Source: JAEUOS01 sp964470865 (GTDB lineage Bacteria; Pseudomonadota; Gammaproteobacteria; Burkholderiales; JAEUOS01). From it: a stretch of DNA of 64,000 nt. The notes beneath the pieces were generated by a model that ran no database searches, was not told where the DNA came from, and saw only the letters and a program-made list of their open reading frames with translations. Shown here in pieces: positions 1-8,170 of this stretch. The translations under genes and the position numbers were made by a program. How positions within the stretch are numbered: position 1 is the stretch's first letter; every line of letters starts with the position of its first letter. Where the stretch lies: NCBI GenBank assembly GCA_964470865.1, contig CAYYFR010000001.1, positions 74,124 through 138,123 on the forward strand. The letters are read 5' to 3'.

Positions 1-34
1 AAAAACGTAACGCCCAAACGGACGCAAGCCAATT

Positions 35-63
35 AGTATAGCGTAATTTTCCTTTGCAGTCAA
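35..63 (-). promoter_or_regulatory. Sigma-70 promoter reading left out of the window
   Basis: On the minus strand TTGACT (63-58) is followed after exactly 17 bp by TATACT (40-35). Both hexamers match consensus at five of six positions. Transcription would start near position 28 and run off the left edge. In many betaproteobacteria the gene divergent from maf is the DUF177-rpmF-plsX operon, so that is the likely target, but it lies outside the window. The rest of 1-295 holds no gene I can recognise. Confidence 0.7.
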
Positions 64-295
64 AAGCTTAGCAGAGTCGGCACACGCGGCCTTGTTTGCG
101 CAAAATCGACCTGTTCATATGAACCGGCAGCTTGCCCATCCGACCCGGCCGACTGCGGACGGTTACCCGCCGGTGTGTTTTTGCCGCCGCAATCGCGGAT
201 TCGTACCGGCATTTCGCTTGCCGGCGGCGGAATTGGGTACAGTTACGCTCCGGTTGGTCCCGCCACAACACCCTTTGGTTCGTCCCGAGTACGCC

Positions 296-883
296 ATGCA
301 ACCCCTGATCCTGGCCTCCACCTCGCGCTACCGCGCAGAATTACTGTCGCGCCTGCGTCTGCCGTTTGAAACCCGCGTTCCTGGCGTCAATGAAACACCG
401 CAGAGTGGCGAAACACCTGCACAAATGGCTGTGCGCCTGGCACTGGCGAAGGCGCGCGCGGTCGCGCAGCAACTCGGATATGGCTTGATCATCGGGTCAG
501 ACCAGGTTGCACATTGCGACGGCCAAGTGCTGGACAAGCCGGGTAGCCATGAACCCGCATTGCGGCAGCTAAAGCTGATGCGCGGCAAAGTCACCTATTT
601 CGACACCGCACTGGCTCTGGTCAACGCCTCAAGCGGGCGTGAACAGACCGCCATGGTCACCACCACCGTTGTGATGCGCGACGCAAGCGATGCCGAGCTC
701 GAGGCCTATCTCACTGCCGAGCAGCCCTATGACTGCGCCGGCTCGGCCAAATCCGAGGGGCTTGGAATCGCGTTGATGGAGAGTATTGCCGGCGTCGATC
801 CAAGCGCGCTGATCGGCCTGCCACTCATCGCACTGGTTCGAATGCTGCGTGCCGAAAACGTCTCGCTGTTCGCACCGGCATGA
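296..883 (+). CDS. maf: Maf/YceF-family nucleotide pyrophosphatase
   Basis: A 195-residue Maf-family protein, the normal family length. These enzymes hydrolyse non-canonical or modified nucleoside triphosphates to monophosphates in the cytoplasm; the YceF branch acts on 7-methyl-GTP. The N-terminus carries the phosphate-loop motif ASTSRYR (residues 7-13), and the acidic motif GSDQVA (67-72) is of the YceF type rather than the ADTVV type of YhdE. I chose the ATG at 296 because it gives the family N-terminus; the frame is open back to position 92 but that extension is not Maf-like. It is followed 78 bp later by an RsmI-like methylase, a common betaproteobacterial arrangement. Family assignment is strong; the exact substrate is inferred. 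Confidence 0.92.
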   Translation: MQPLILASTSRYRAELLSRLRLPFETRVPGVNETPQSGETPAQMAVRLALAKARAVAQQLGYGLIIGSDQVAHCDGQVLDKPGSHEPALRQLKLMRGKVTYFDTALALVNASSGREQTAMVTTTVVMRDASDAELEAYLTAEQPYDCAGSAKSEGLGIALMESIAGVDPSALIGLPLIALVRMLRAENVSLFAPA

Positions 884-968
884 GCGCTCCCGACCGGCCA
901 CTCGAAGGGAGCACACATCCTCCACGGGGAAGATGCCACGCGCTGAGAGGACGGTAGTCCAATGAGCC
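881..968 (+). repeat. Intergenic direct repeat, copy 1
   Basis: An 88-bp stretch from the maf stop codon to the first codons of the next gene. It is repeated at 1694-1781. The first 43 bp match at 37 positions and the last 12 bp, which include ATGAGCC, match at 11; the middle has diverged. Confidence 0.7.
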
Positions 969-1696
969 CCGGCACCTTGTATCTGATACCGGCGGCGATC
1001 GGCGATCTAAAGGGTGGCGACCAGTCATCGCTAGTCCGCGCGACGATTCCGCCGGCTACGCTAGCAATACTGCAGGGCCTGGGCGAGTTTGCTGTGGAAA
1101 ATGCAAAATCCGCACGCGCCTACCTCAAGGCTGCGGGTATTCGCCTGCCGATGCAGGAAGTGTCGATTACCGAAATCGGTCATGCACCAAGGCCTGAGGA
1201 CCTCAAGCCCCTGATCGCGGCGATGCGAGCGGGCCGTGACGTCGGCGTGCTATCCGAATCAGGCTGCCCGGCGGTGGCCGATCCCGGCGCGCTGCTGGTG
1301 CGCATGGCGCACGAGGCCTCGCTTCCCGTGACGCCACTGGTCGGCCCGTCATCGCTGCTGCTGGCCCTGATGGCATCCGGTCTGGATGGCCAGCGTTTCG
1401 CCTTTGCCGGCTACCTGCCGATGAAGGAACCGCAGCGTGCAAAGGCGATTCGCGACCTCGAGGCTCGATCGCGCGCGGCCCGGGAAACCCAGATCGCCAT
1501 CGAAACACCTTTTCGCAACCAGGCCCTGTACGAAGCGCTCACCGCCACACTGCAGCCGGCGACGCGGCTGGCGCTGGCGATCGATCTGACCTTGCCATCT
1601 GCAAGCAATCGCATGAAAACCGTGGCTGCCTGGCGTCGCGAACCCACACCGCTTTTGGCCAGGCGCCAGGTCGTGTTCCTCTTTCTGGCGGCATGA
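962..1696 (+). CDS. RsmI-like tetrapyrrole-methylase family SAM methyltransferase
   Basis: A 244-residue member of the tetrapyrrole (corrin/porphyrin) methylase superfamily and closest in motifs to RsmI, which methylates the 2'-OH of C1402 in 16S rRNA. The start LYLIPAAIGD corresponds to LYxVATPIGN of RsmI, SESGCPAVADPG to its SDAGTPxxSDPG loop, and PLVGPSSLLLALMASG to the PGPSA segment. It is about 40 residues shorter than RsmI, and several glycines of the first loop are changed, so this is a divergent branch that may act on another substrate. It follows maf in the same direction. The ATG at 962 lies inside the duplicated intergenic sequence, and no good Shine-Dalgarno sequence stands before it. 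Confidence 0.8.
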   Translation: MSPGTLYLIPAAIGDLKGGDQSSLVRATIPPATLAILQGLGEFAVENAKSARAYLKAAGIRLPMQEVSITEIGHAPRPEDLKPLIAAMRAGRDVGVLSESGCPAVADPGALLVRMAHEASLPVTPLVGPSSLLLALMASGLDGQRFAFAGYLPMKEPQRAKAIRDLEARSRAARETQIAIETPFRNQALYEALTATLQPATRLALAIDLTLPSASNRMKTVAAWRREPTPLLARRQVVFLFLAA

Positions 1697-1781
1697 GCGC
1701 GCCCGACCGGCCACCCGACGGGAGCGTTCATCCTCCTTCGGTAGGGATTCGCGCAGCGGACGGAGTGCTGTCCGATGAGCC
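1694..1781 (+). repeat. Intergenic direct repeat, copy 2
   Basis: Second copy of the 88-bp sequence at 881-968, again starting at a stop codon. Here the trailing ATGAGCC does not open a recognisable gene. It abuts the 3' end of the convergent aminotransferase, whose stop codon is at 1794. Confidence 0.7.
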
Positions 1782-1793
1782 GCGCTGGCTGTC

Positions 1794-3062
1794 TCAGCCC
1801 GCGCGATATACCGCATAAGCGGCGTCGATCGCGGCACCGCGTGGCAGCCTGTGCCCCTCGGCGGCCAGCACTGTTTCGAGCGCCGCCAAGGTCAGCATTA
1901 CCGTATCACGCCGAGCGTTGTACCCCATCGCACCGATACGCCAGATCTTGCCGTGCAAGCGGCCGAACGACGTACCTATCTCGATATTGAAGTCGTTGAG
2001 CAGAGCCAGTCGCGCACGATCCGCGTTGACCCCGGCCGGAATCCACACGCCGGTGACGTTCGGCATCTTGTGTGTGACATCGCCAAAAACCTTGAGGCCC
2101 ATCGCCTCGATTCCGGCGACCATCGCACTGGAGGCATCGGCATGGCGCTTGAACGCCCCCGCATGCCCTTCCTGCATGAAGATGCGGCCGCACTCGCGCG
2201 CGCCGTACAACATGGTGGTGGCCTCGGTGTGATGATTCAGCGCCACATCACTCCAGTAATCCATCACCATCGCGAGATCGAAGTAGTTGCTCGAAATCAT
2301 GCGCCCGACCCCGGGCACATAAGCTGCCGGTCGAACTCCTTCCTCGATATGGCGGCGCCGATATATCACTCTGGCAAAGGCGTCGCTCAGTGTCATCGGT
2401 GAGGCGCCTGAGGGTCCGGCCAGACATTTCTGCAGGCCGCCGGTTACGCAGTCGATTTCCCATGCATCGGTACGCAACGGCGTGCCGCCCACGGTGGCTG
2501 TTGCATCGACTTGCAGCATGGCCCCATAGCGATGGCAAATGCGTCCGATATTTTCCAGGGGCTGACACATGGTGGTCGAAGTGTCGCCCTGGCAAAGCGC
2601 CACCAGCTTCGGCGAAAACGCCTTGACCGCAGCTTCGATCGCTTCCGCCGTGAACACCGTGCCCCATTCGCATTCGATCACCCTGACCTCCGCGCCGACC
2701 CGTCGCGCGATCTCGGTTTTCAACTGACCAAAGCGGCCGAACGAGCAAATCAGCACACGGTCACCCGGCTCGATGAACGAAACCATCGCCGTTTCGATGG
2801 CGCTGCGCGCGGTCCCGTCAATGATGAATGTCCAATCGTTGCGTGTTTCGAAAACGCCGCGATATAGCTGCATCGTCTCGCGCATCATCTGCCGGAATTG
2901 CGGATCGAACTGACCGAGCAACTGCGACGACATTGCGCGCAGCACGCGCGGGTCGGCGTTGATCGGACCGGGTCCCATCAGGAGACGCGGCAACGGGTTG
3001 AGATCCGCGAGTGCGCTGGCGGGGTCCGACAGAGCAGCAATCGGGGGTAAATGGACAGTCAT
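1794..3062 (-). CDS. pucG: PucG-like (S)-ureidoglycine-glyoxylate aminotransferase
   Basis: A 422-residue class V (fold type I) PLP aminotransferase of the alanine/serine-glyoxylate group. LLMGPGPINADPRVLRAM (residues 27-44) is the family start, and the PLP lysine is Lys212 in GGLQKCLAGPSG. The Asn259-Tyr260 pair in ISSNYFDL matches the Asn-Tyr pair thought to mark ureidoglycine-glyoxylate aminotransferases of purine/ureide breakdown, so I prefer that over plain alanine-glyoxylate transaminase. The reaction would move the amino group of ureidoglycine to glyoxylate, giving oxalurate and glycine. I chose the ATG at 3062 because it starts a normal family N-terminus; the frame is open to 3314 but overlaps comEC. 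No other ureide gene adjoins it. A paired GTATAC operator lies directly upstream. Confidence 0.8.
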   Translation of the reverse strand: MTVHLPPIAALSDPASALADLNPLPRLLMGPGPINADPRVLRAMSSQLLGQFDPQFRQMMRETMQLYRGVFETRNDWTFIIDGTARSAIETAMVSFIEPGDRVLICSFGRFGQLKTEIARRVGAEVRVIECEWGTVFTAEAIEAAVKAFSPKLVALCQGDTSTTMCQPLENIGRICHRYGAMLQVDATATVGGTPLRTDAWEIDCVTGGLQKCLAGPSGASPMTLSDAFARVIYRRRHIEEGVRPAAYVPGVGRMISSNYFDLAMVMDYWSDVALNHHTEATTMLYGARECGRIFMQEGHAGAFKRHADASSAMVAGIEAMGLKVFGDVTHKMPNVTGVWIPAGVNADRARLALLNDFNIEIGTSFGRLHGKIWRIGAMGYNARRDTVMLTLAALETVLAAEGHRLPRGAAIDAAYAVYRAG

Positions 3063-3072
3063 GGCCGACTTT

Positions 3073-3104
3073 TTGTATACACAATTGATTGCCAAAGTAT
3101 ACAA
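3073..3104. promoter_or_regulatory. Paired GTATAC operator, GntR-type
   Basis: TTGTATAC (3073-3080) and GTATACAA (3097-3104) form an inverted repeat. Each half is itself built on the palindrome GTATAC, the core of many FadR-subfamily GntR operators. The two centres are 22 bp apart, about two helical turns, so two dimers would sit on the same face. The sites lie 11-42 bp before the aminotransferase start codon and 48-79 bp before comEC. No GntR gene is visible in the window. Confidence 0.55.
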
Positions 3105-3151
3105 GACGGCAAAGCAGATGGCAGTATGCATTGCCTGTTTAGAATGCCCGC

Positions 3152-5530
3152 ATGCGATTAGTTTTGGCGGCGTTTGCTCTGGGCTGTGGGCTTGTACAAG
3201 TACAGGCAAGCCTGCCTTCAATCGCCGCGCTGAGCGCAATTGCCGCCGCCGCGGTCGCGGCAACAGTATGGGTTGTTGCGCCTGCACGCGACGCTGCAAA
3301 TGACCGGCTGGCATGGCGAACGGGCTGCGCGAAGCTAAGCTGCGGCCTGCTCGCCGGCTTTTTGTGGGCGGCGATATTCGCCCACGTGCGTCTGGCCGAC
3401 GCCCTGCCGGCGCATCTTGAAGGGCGCGACGTCGAGGTGATCGGGATTGTTTCCTCCTTGCCCCAGCATTTCGAGCGTGGCGTGCGCTTCGAATTCAGCC
3501 CGGAACAGGTGCTGACGGCCGGAGCGCACTTGCCAGCCCGCATTCAACTTGCCTGGTACGGTGGCTTCACGCCGGATGTCGACCTGCCGAACCCGGCGGT
3601 CCATGCTGGCGAGCGCTGGCAATTCAACCTGCGCTTGCGCAAGCCGCACGGCAGTGCCAACCCACACGGCTTTGACTACGAAGCCTGGTTGCTGGAGCGC
3701 GGTATTCGCGCCACCGGCTATGTGCGGCCGCCCCGCAGCGAGGCGCCGCAGCGGCGGCTGGCCACATTTGTGTGGACGCCCGGCACGCTGGTGCACCGGG
3801 TGCGCGAAGCTGCACGAACGCGTTTGCAACTGGCACTGGCCGACACGCCCCACGGTGGCGTCATCGTGGCGTTGGCGGTCGGCGACCAGCGCGCAATCGA
3901 CAACGACGACTGGCAACTGTTCACCCGCACCGGGGTTGGACATCTGATGAGCATTTCCGGGCTACATGTCACGATGATCGCAAGCTTGGGGGCATTTCTT
4001 GCGTTTGCCGCATGGCGCCGCTCGGAACGTCTGATGCTGGCGCTGGCGGCACCGCGCGCGGCGGCAGTTGCCGGCTTGCTGACCGCATTTGCCTATTGCC
4101 TGATTGCCGGTTTCGCAGTGCCTGCGCAACGTACGCTGTTCATGTTGGCGGTTGCCGCCTGGTCAGTTTGGCGTGGCTGGTTCGGCTCCGGCACCAGGGT
4201 GCTGGCGATAGCCCTGGGCGCTGTGTGTCTGATCGACCCATGGGCACCGCTGTCCCCCGGTTTCTGGCTGTCGTTCGGCGCCGTCGCGGTATTGCTGCTG
4301 GCCGGCGCCTCGCTAAGCGCCCGCGCGCACTGGCTCAAGACTGCACTTGTCGCGCAGTTGGCGGTGACGCTTGGCCTGATTCCGCTGACTCTCGCCTTGT
4401 TCCAGCAGGTCTCGCTGGCCGGGCCAATGGCCAACGCGCTGGCGATTCCGGTGATCAGTTTCGTTGTCACACCGCTTGCACTGCTGGCCTGCCTCTTACC
4501 CGTGGATGCGCTCGCATTGCTCGCGCACTGGGTGCTGGCGCAATTGATGGACTACCTTGGATGGCTCGGCGCATTCGACTGGGCCGTATGGCAACGCGCG
4601 GCGCCGCCTGTGTGGACAGTCCTGCTGGCACTCGCCGGCATCGTTTGGTGCCTGATTCCGTGGCCCATGCACTGGCGCGCACTTGGCGCGGTGTGGATGC
4701 TGCCGCTCCTGGCCCACCCGGCGCATGCGCCCGGCACGGGCGACTTGTGGGTCACAGTCCTCGATGTCGGGCAGGGCCTCGCGGTGGTTGCACGCACCGC
4801 CAATCACACGCTGGTGTTCGATACCGGCCCGCAGTATTCGCCCGAAGCCGATGGCGGCAACCGCGTAATCGTGCCCTACCTGCGTGGCGAAGGCGTGACG
4901 CAGATAGACACGATGGTGGTCAGCCATGATGACAACGATCACACCGGCGGTGCGCTATCAACATTGAAGGCCGTTCCAACCGGTGTCCTGGCCTCACCGC
5001 TGCCCGCGACACACCCGGTGGTTGCAGCAGCCAACGAACGCAGACGCTGCGTGGCCGGCGATCGCTGGACATGGGATGCGGTCAATTTCGAATTCCTGCA
5101 TCCGCAGCGGAGCGACTACGCAGGCATTGCAGACCGGAAGGACAACGCCAGCAGTTGTGTTCTGGCGATACGCGCCCACGGCAGGCAGGTGTTGCTGCCG
5201 GCCGACATTGAGCGCGATGTCGAAGCGCGCCTGGTCGCTGCCAATGCCGACCTGGCGAGCGAGACGCTGCTGGTGCCGCATCACGGCAGCAAGACCTCGT
5301 CGACCGCGGAATTCCTGGATGCCGTCAAACCGCGTGCCGCCATCGTTGCCGCCGGCTACCGCAACCGCTTTCGCCATCCTGCTGCCGAAATACTCGAGCG
5401 CTATCAGCAACGTGACATACGTGTGCTGCGCACTGACCAGTCCGGTGCTGTAATCCTGCGCATGCGTGCCGAAGGCACCGCGATCACCACCCAGCGCGAC
5501 CTGCGCCCGCGCTACTGGCACGGACGCTGA
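3152..5530 (+). CDS. comEC: ComEC/Rec2 DNA-uptake channel protein
   Basis: A 792-residue inner-membrane protein with the ComEC layout. There is a hydrophobic N-terminus followed by a DUF4131 region (about residues 40-190), the competence membrane domain from about 230 to 510 starting with GHLMSISGLHVTM, and a C-terminal metallo-beta-lactamase-like domain from about 530 with DVGQGLAVV, SHDDNDHTGG (near residue 590) and VPHHGSKTS. ComEC carries single-stranded DNA across the inner membrane in natural transformation; the C-terminal domain may act as a nuclease. The SHxDxDH motif is complete. No other competence gene is near. The ATG at 3152 has no Shine-Dalgarno sequence, and a TAGAAT hexamer ends 7 bp before it, so the mRNA may be leaderless. 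Confidence 0.93.
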   Translation: MRLVLAAFALGCGLVQVQASLPSIAALSAIAAAAVAATVWVVAPARDAANDRLAWRTGCAKLSCGLLAGFLWAAIFAHVRLADALPAHLEGRDVEVIGIVSSLPQHFERGVRFEFSPEQVLTAGAHLPARIQLAWYGGFTPDVDLPNPAVHAGERWQFNLRLRKPHGSANPHGFDYEAWLLERGIRATGYVRPPRSEAPQRRLATFVWTPGTLVHRVREAARTRLQLALADTPHGGVIVALAVGDQRAIDNDDWQLFTRTGVGHLMSISGLHVTMIASLGAFLAFAAWRRSERLMLALAAPRAAAVAGLLTAFAYCLIAGFAVPAQRTLFMLAVAAWSVWRGWFGSGTRVLAIALGAVCLIDPWAPLSPGFWLSFGAVAVLLLAGASLSARAHWLKTALVAQLAVTLGLIPLTLALFQQVSLAGPMANALAIPVISFVVTPLALLACLLPVDALALLAHWVLAQLMDYLGWLGAFDWAVWQRAAPPVWTVLLALAGIVWCLIPWPMHWRALGAVWMLPLLAHPAHAPGTGDLWVTVLDVGQGLAVVARTANHTLVFDTGPQYSPEADGGNRVIVPYLRGEGVTQIDTMVVSHDDNDHTGGALSTLKAVPTGVLASPLPATHPVVAAANERRRCVAGDRWTWDAVNFEFLHPQRSDYAGIADRKDNASSCVLAIRAHGRQVLLPADIERDVEARLVAANADLASETLLVPHHGSKTSSTAEFLDAVKPRAAIVAAGYRNRFRHPAAEILERYQQRDIRVLRTDQSGAVILRMRAEGTAITTQRDLRPRYWHGR

Positions 5531-5611
5531 CGGCGTGAAAGCAGTGAGCGCCGCGCAAGACGCGTGCGGCATGCAATACCGATGGCCTGCACCGATGGCC
5601 TGCACCAATGC

Positions 5612-7837
5612 TCAGGCCGCCAGCGCAACCTCCATTGGATGCGCCGAAAGCGCATCGATCGCCCGGTCGATCATCGGCGCGGAGTTGTCTGCCACCACCG
5701 CAACGCCGCGGCGCAACAAGCCGGCCAACGTGTTCACGCTCATCTGGCGCATGCGGCTGCCATTGGTAAATAGGTAAAACGTGCGTTTCGGGCTGACCCA
5801 GGTAAGCGTGAAGCGGTCGTCGCTCTGTTCATCGGAAAATTCCAACGTTGTACCGCGTGCCAGCTCAAGCACCCGGCATTCGTAGTCGTCGGTACCACTG
5901 ACCAGCGGCACCGGTTTTAGCGTCGGCAGGTCGCCGCTTTGACTCGGCACCGGCCGCGAAGGCACGTCGACCACCGCGGCCTTGGCCGCTGCGATCGCCT
6001 CGGTATGCGCACGCATGAGACGGTTGAAGAATGCCTGGCGTTCAAGTTCCGCCACGCCAAGTGCCATGACTCCGCGCATCAGGCCGCGCACCAACCTTGG
6101 CAACATGCCGGCCAGGGTCGGAATGTCGGCGCGGCCCTTGGCTTGCACGCTCCAGATCAGGTCGGCAGCAAGGTTCAGGCGGGACGCCACCGAGTCCTCG
6201 CCTGTCAACTTCTTGAGATGCGCTTCCACCACCGCACGCAGCCACAGCGTGGAAATGAATTCGCGCATGAACTCCGGCGTGTCCGGAGAAATGCGCGTCG
6301 CCAGATCGGCGCGCGCGGCGGCGTCGGCGGCGGCAAGTGCCTCCTGGACAGCCAGGCCCTCGGCATGCAAATTCGCCGACTTCTCGGCCGCGGCATGCTC
6401 GCGCGCCACCAACAGATCGAGTTCCTCGAGCGCGGTTTGAAACACCGACACATCGTCCTTGAACTGCACAGCCAGGTCGTCGACGATGTGCTTGATGCCG
6501 CGCATGAAGACGCCGTCTTCGACACGGTCTATCGCCGGATCGGCACCGGCCTCGGCGATGCGGTCAAGCAGGCGCCGCATGGGATGCTCGCGGCGCGCAA
6601 AAAAACTGCGATCAAGTATAGCCGCCTTGACCGCAACTATCTGCAGCCGCGCGATGAGGCCCTTGATGTGATCGTCGATCTTGGTGTCATTGTGCAGATA
6701 GTCGAAGACCACGGTCACCAGTTCGATCGTCAATTGATCGAGCGGTGTGCCCTCGGCAATCAAGCTGCGGTCGAGTTCACGCAAAAAACTGGGGGCAAGA
6801 AAGCCGGCGCTCGCCCCGAGGTTGGCATCGGTTTGCAGGCGTGCGAGGATCTCGAGCAGCGACTCGCTGGCGGCGATCGGGGTATCGCCGGTGGCGAATC
6901 GCGCCGGATCGGCCAGCATGCGCAGGCTCTCAACACGGGCCGACGCCTGCCCCTGGGCCAGGCCGGCCAGCAGACTGGCAATCGCCATGGGTTCATTGCC
7001 CATTGAGCTACCCAGCCAACCGCTGCGATCGCCAGGCTGTGCGCCGTCGAACTGTGAAAGCCGCCCGCTTTGAGACAAGGCGTGCATGCGCTGGGTCGCG
7101 CTCAGACCCATCATGCGCTGCGAGGTACCCATCGGGTCGGCGTTGGTCTTCACACTGTGACGAATCCGCGGCAGGATATGGTGCGCCACCAGACTCTGGT
7201 TGACCGCATGGTAAATCTGCGTGATCGATTTCGACAGGTAAGGCTGAAACGCGGCCAGTAGCGCCTGTTTGACCGCGTCTTCGGCCGGTATGTGGTTGCA
7301 GGCAAGCTTCAGGGCTTCAAAAATCGCTTCCGGACTGAGCGGGTTGTCGGCGTCTTCAAGGGACTCGCGATTGAGCAACATTCCGAAGCGGGCACGAATG
7401 CCCAGGATCTCCTGGTTATCGACCGAACTCATCACCGTTTTGGCCAAGCGGTCGATGGCGATGCCGGTTTCAATGATCGAGTCCGACACCAATGAAAGTT
7501 CGATGCCACCGAAGTCACTTGGGCCCGGCCTGGCAGCTGCCGCGGTTTTCGGCGCGGCGCTACCGGCGTTCAGGCGTTTGTCGTAGATAGTCTTGAAGCT
7601 CTCCTCGAACTGGCGCTGTATCTCGGCACGATGCTGGCGTACCCGCGTCATGGCGTCGAGATACACCTGCTGCTCGTCGCGTTTGCACGTCTTGTCAGCC
7701 AGTTGGAACAGATCTTCGTCGATTTTGGCCAGCGCGCCGGCGATCACTTCTGCCAGGCGCGAGCGGGCGATGTCACGGCACTGTTCAAGGAGCGTTGTCA
7801 CAGTCGATGGATTTGGCGCTTTCGGAGCTTCGTTCAT
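5612..7837 (-). CDS. DUF1631 family protein
   Basis: A 741-residue cytoplasmic protein of the DUF1631 family, long known only by sequence from beta- and gammaproteobacteria. The N-terminal half is helical and charged, the middle has a low-complexity stretch (around residues 250-300), and the C-terminus holds a compact domain with TLTWVSPKRTFYLFTNG (about residues 675-691) that resembles a small beta-barrel of the PilZ kind; I only infer that from the pattern. There is no signal peptide or membrane segment. It is convergent with comEC and preceded by a 333-bp gap that contains a perfect CRP-type palindrome. The function is unknown. Confidence 0.85.
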   Translation of the reverse strand: MNEAPKAPNPSTVTTLLEQCRDIARSRLAEVIAGALAKIDEDLFQLADKTCKRDEQQVYLDAMTRVRQHRAEIQRQFEESFKTIYDKRLNAGSAAPKTAAAARPGPSDFGGIELSLVSDSIIETGIAIDRLAKTVMSSVDNQEILGIRARFGMLLNRESLEDADNPLSPEAIFEALKLACNHIPAEDAVKQALLAAFQPYLSKSITQIYHAVNQSLVAHHILPRIRHSVKTNADPMGTSQRMMGLSATQRMHALSQSGRLSQFDGAQPGDRSGWLGSSMGNEPMAIASLLAGLAQGQASARVESLRMLADPARFATGDTPIAASESLLEILARLQTDANLGASAGFLAPSFLRELDRSLIAEGTPLDQLTIELVTVVFDYLHNDTKIDDHIKGLIARLQIVAVKAAILDRSFFARREHPMRRLLDRIAEAGADPAIDRVEDGVFMRGIKHIVDDLAVQFKDDVSVFQTALEELDLLVAREHAAAEKSANLHAEGLAVQEALAAADAAARADLATRISPDTPEFMREFISTLWLRAVVEAHLKKLTGEDSVASRLNLAADLIWSVQAKGRADIPTLAGMLPRLVRGLMRGVMALGVAELERQAFFNRLMRAHTEAIAAAKAAVVDVPSRPVPSQSGDLPTLKPVPLVSGTDDYECRVLELARGTTLEFSDEQSDDRFTLTWVSPKRTFYLFTNGSRMRQMSVNTLAGLLRRGVAVVADNSAPMIDRAIDALSAHPMEVALAA

Positions 7838-8170
7838 GGGCTATTCCTGCGGCGGATGGGAGGCATGACGCATGTTTATGACGTAAGCATAAAACCATTG
7901 CACTATGCCGTTGTCATTTACTGTCGTCAAGCAGAGGCTTTGCGCTCCGTGGTCCATAAACGGCCAAAATCGAGAAAACCTGAGCAAGAATGTCAAAAAC
8001 TGTGACGCAAGTCACAATTCCGGTTTCATGCCCCTCAAAGCGAGCGCTTTGCATGTCGTCGTTGCGCCCTACTCGCCATTCGCCGCTGGCTTACTGCACC
8101 AGGAATGAGACAGAGGATGCCGGCCTGCCCAAGCCATCGAGTCATTCCAGCCGCGGCATTCGAGGATGCG
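7838..8170. other. 333-bp intergenic region with CRP-like site
   Basis: This gap lies between the DUF1631 start (7837) and the stop of the HEAT/TPR gene (8171), both on the minus strand, so it should hold the DUF1631 promoter. I see no convincing gene in it. The one clear signal is the palindrome at 8001-8016, listed separately. Confidence 0.6.
8001..8016. promoter_or_regulatory. CRP/Vfr-type palindrome
   Basis: TGTGACGCAAGTCACA matches the CRP consensus TGTGA-N6-TCACA without error and is a six-base inverted repeat with a four-base spacer. It lies 164 bp upstream of the DUF1631 start codon, an unusual distance for direct activation unless the transcript has a long leader. Confidence 0.5.

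Noticed and set aside
113..124. Perfect 12-bp palindrome GTTCATATGAAC
   Set aside because: It could be an operator, but it is short, occurs once, and lies away from the -10 and -35 boxes; not enough to call.
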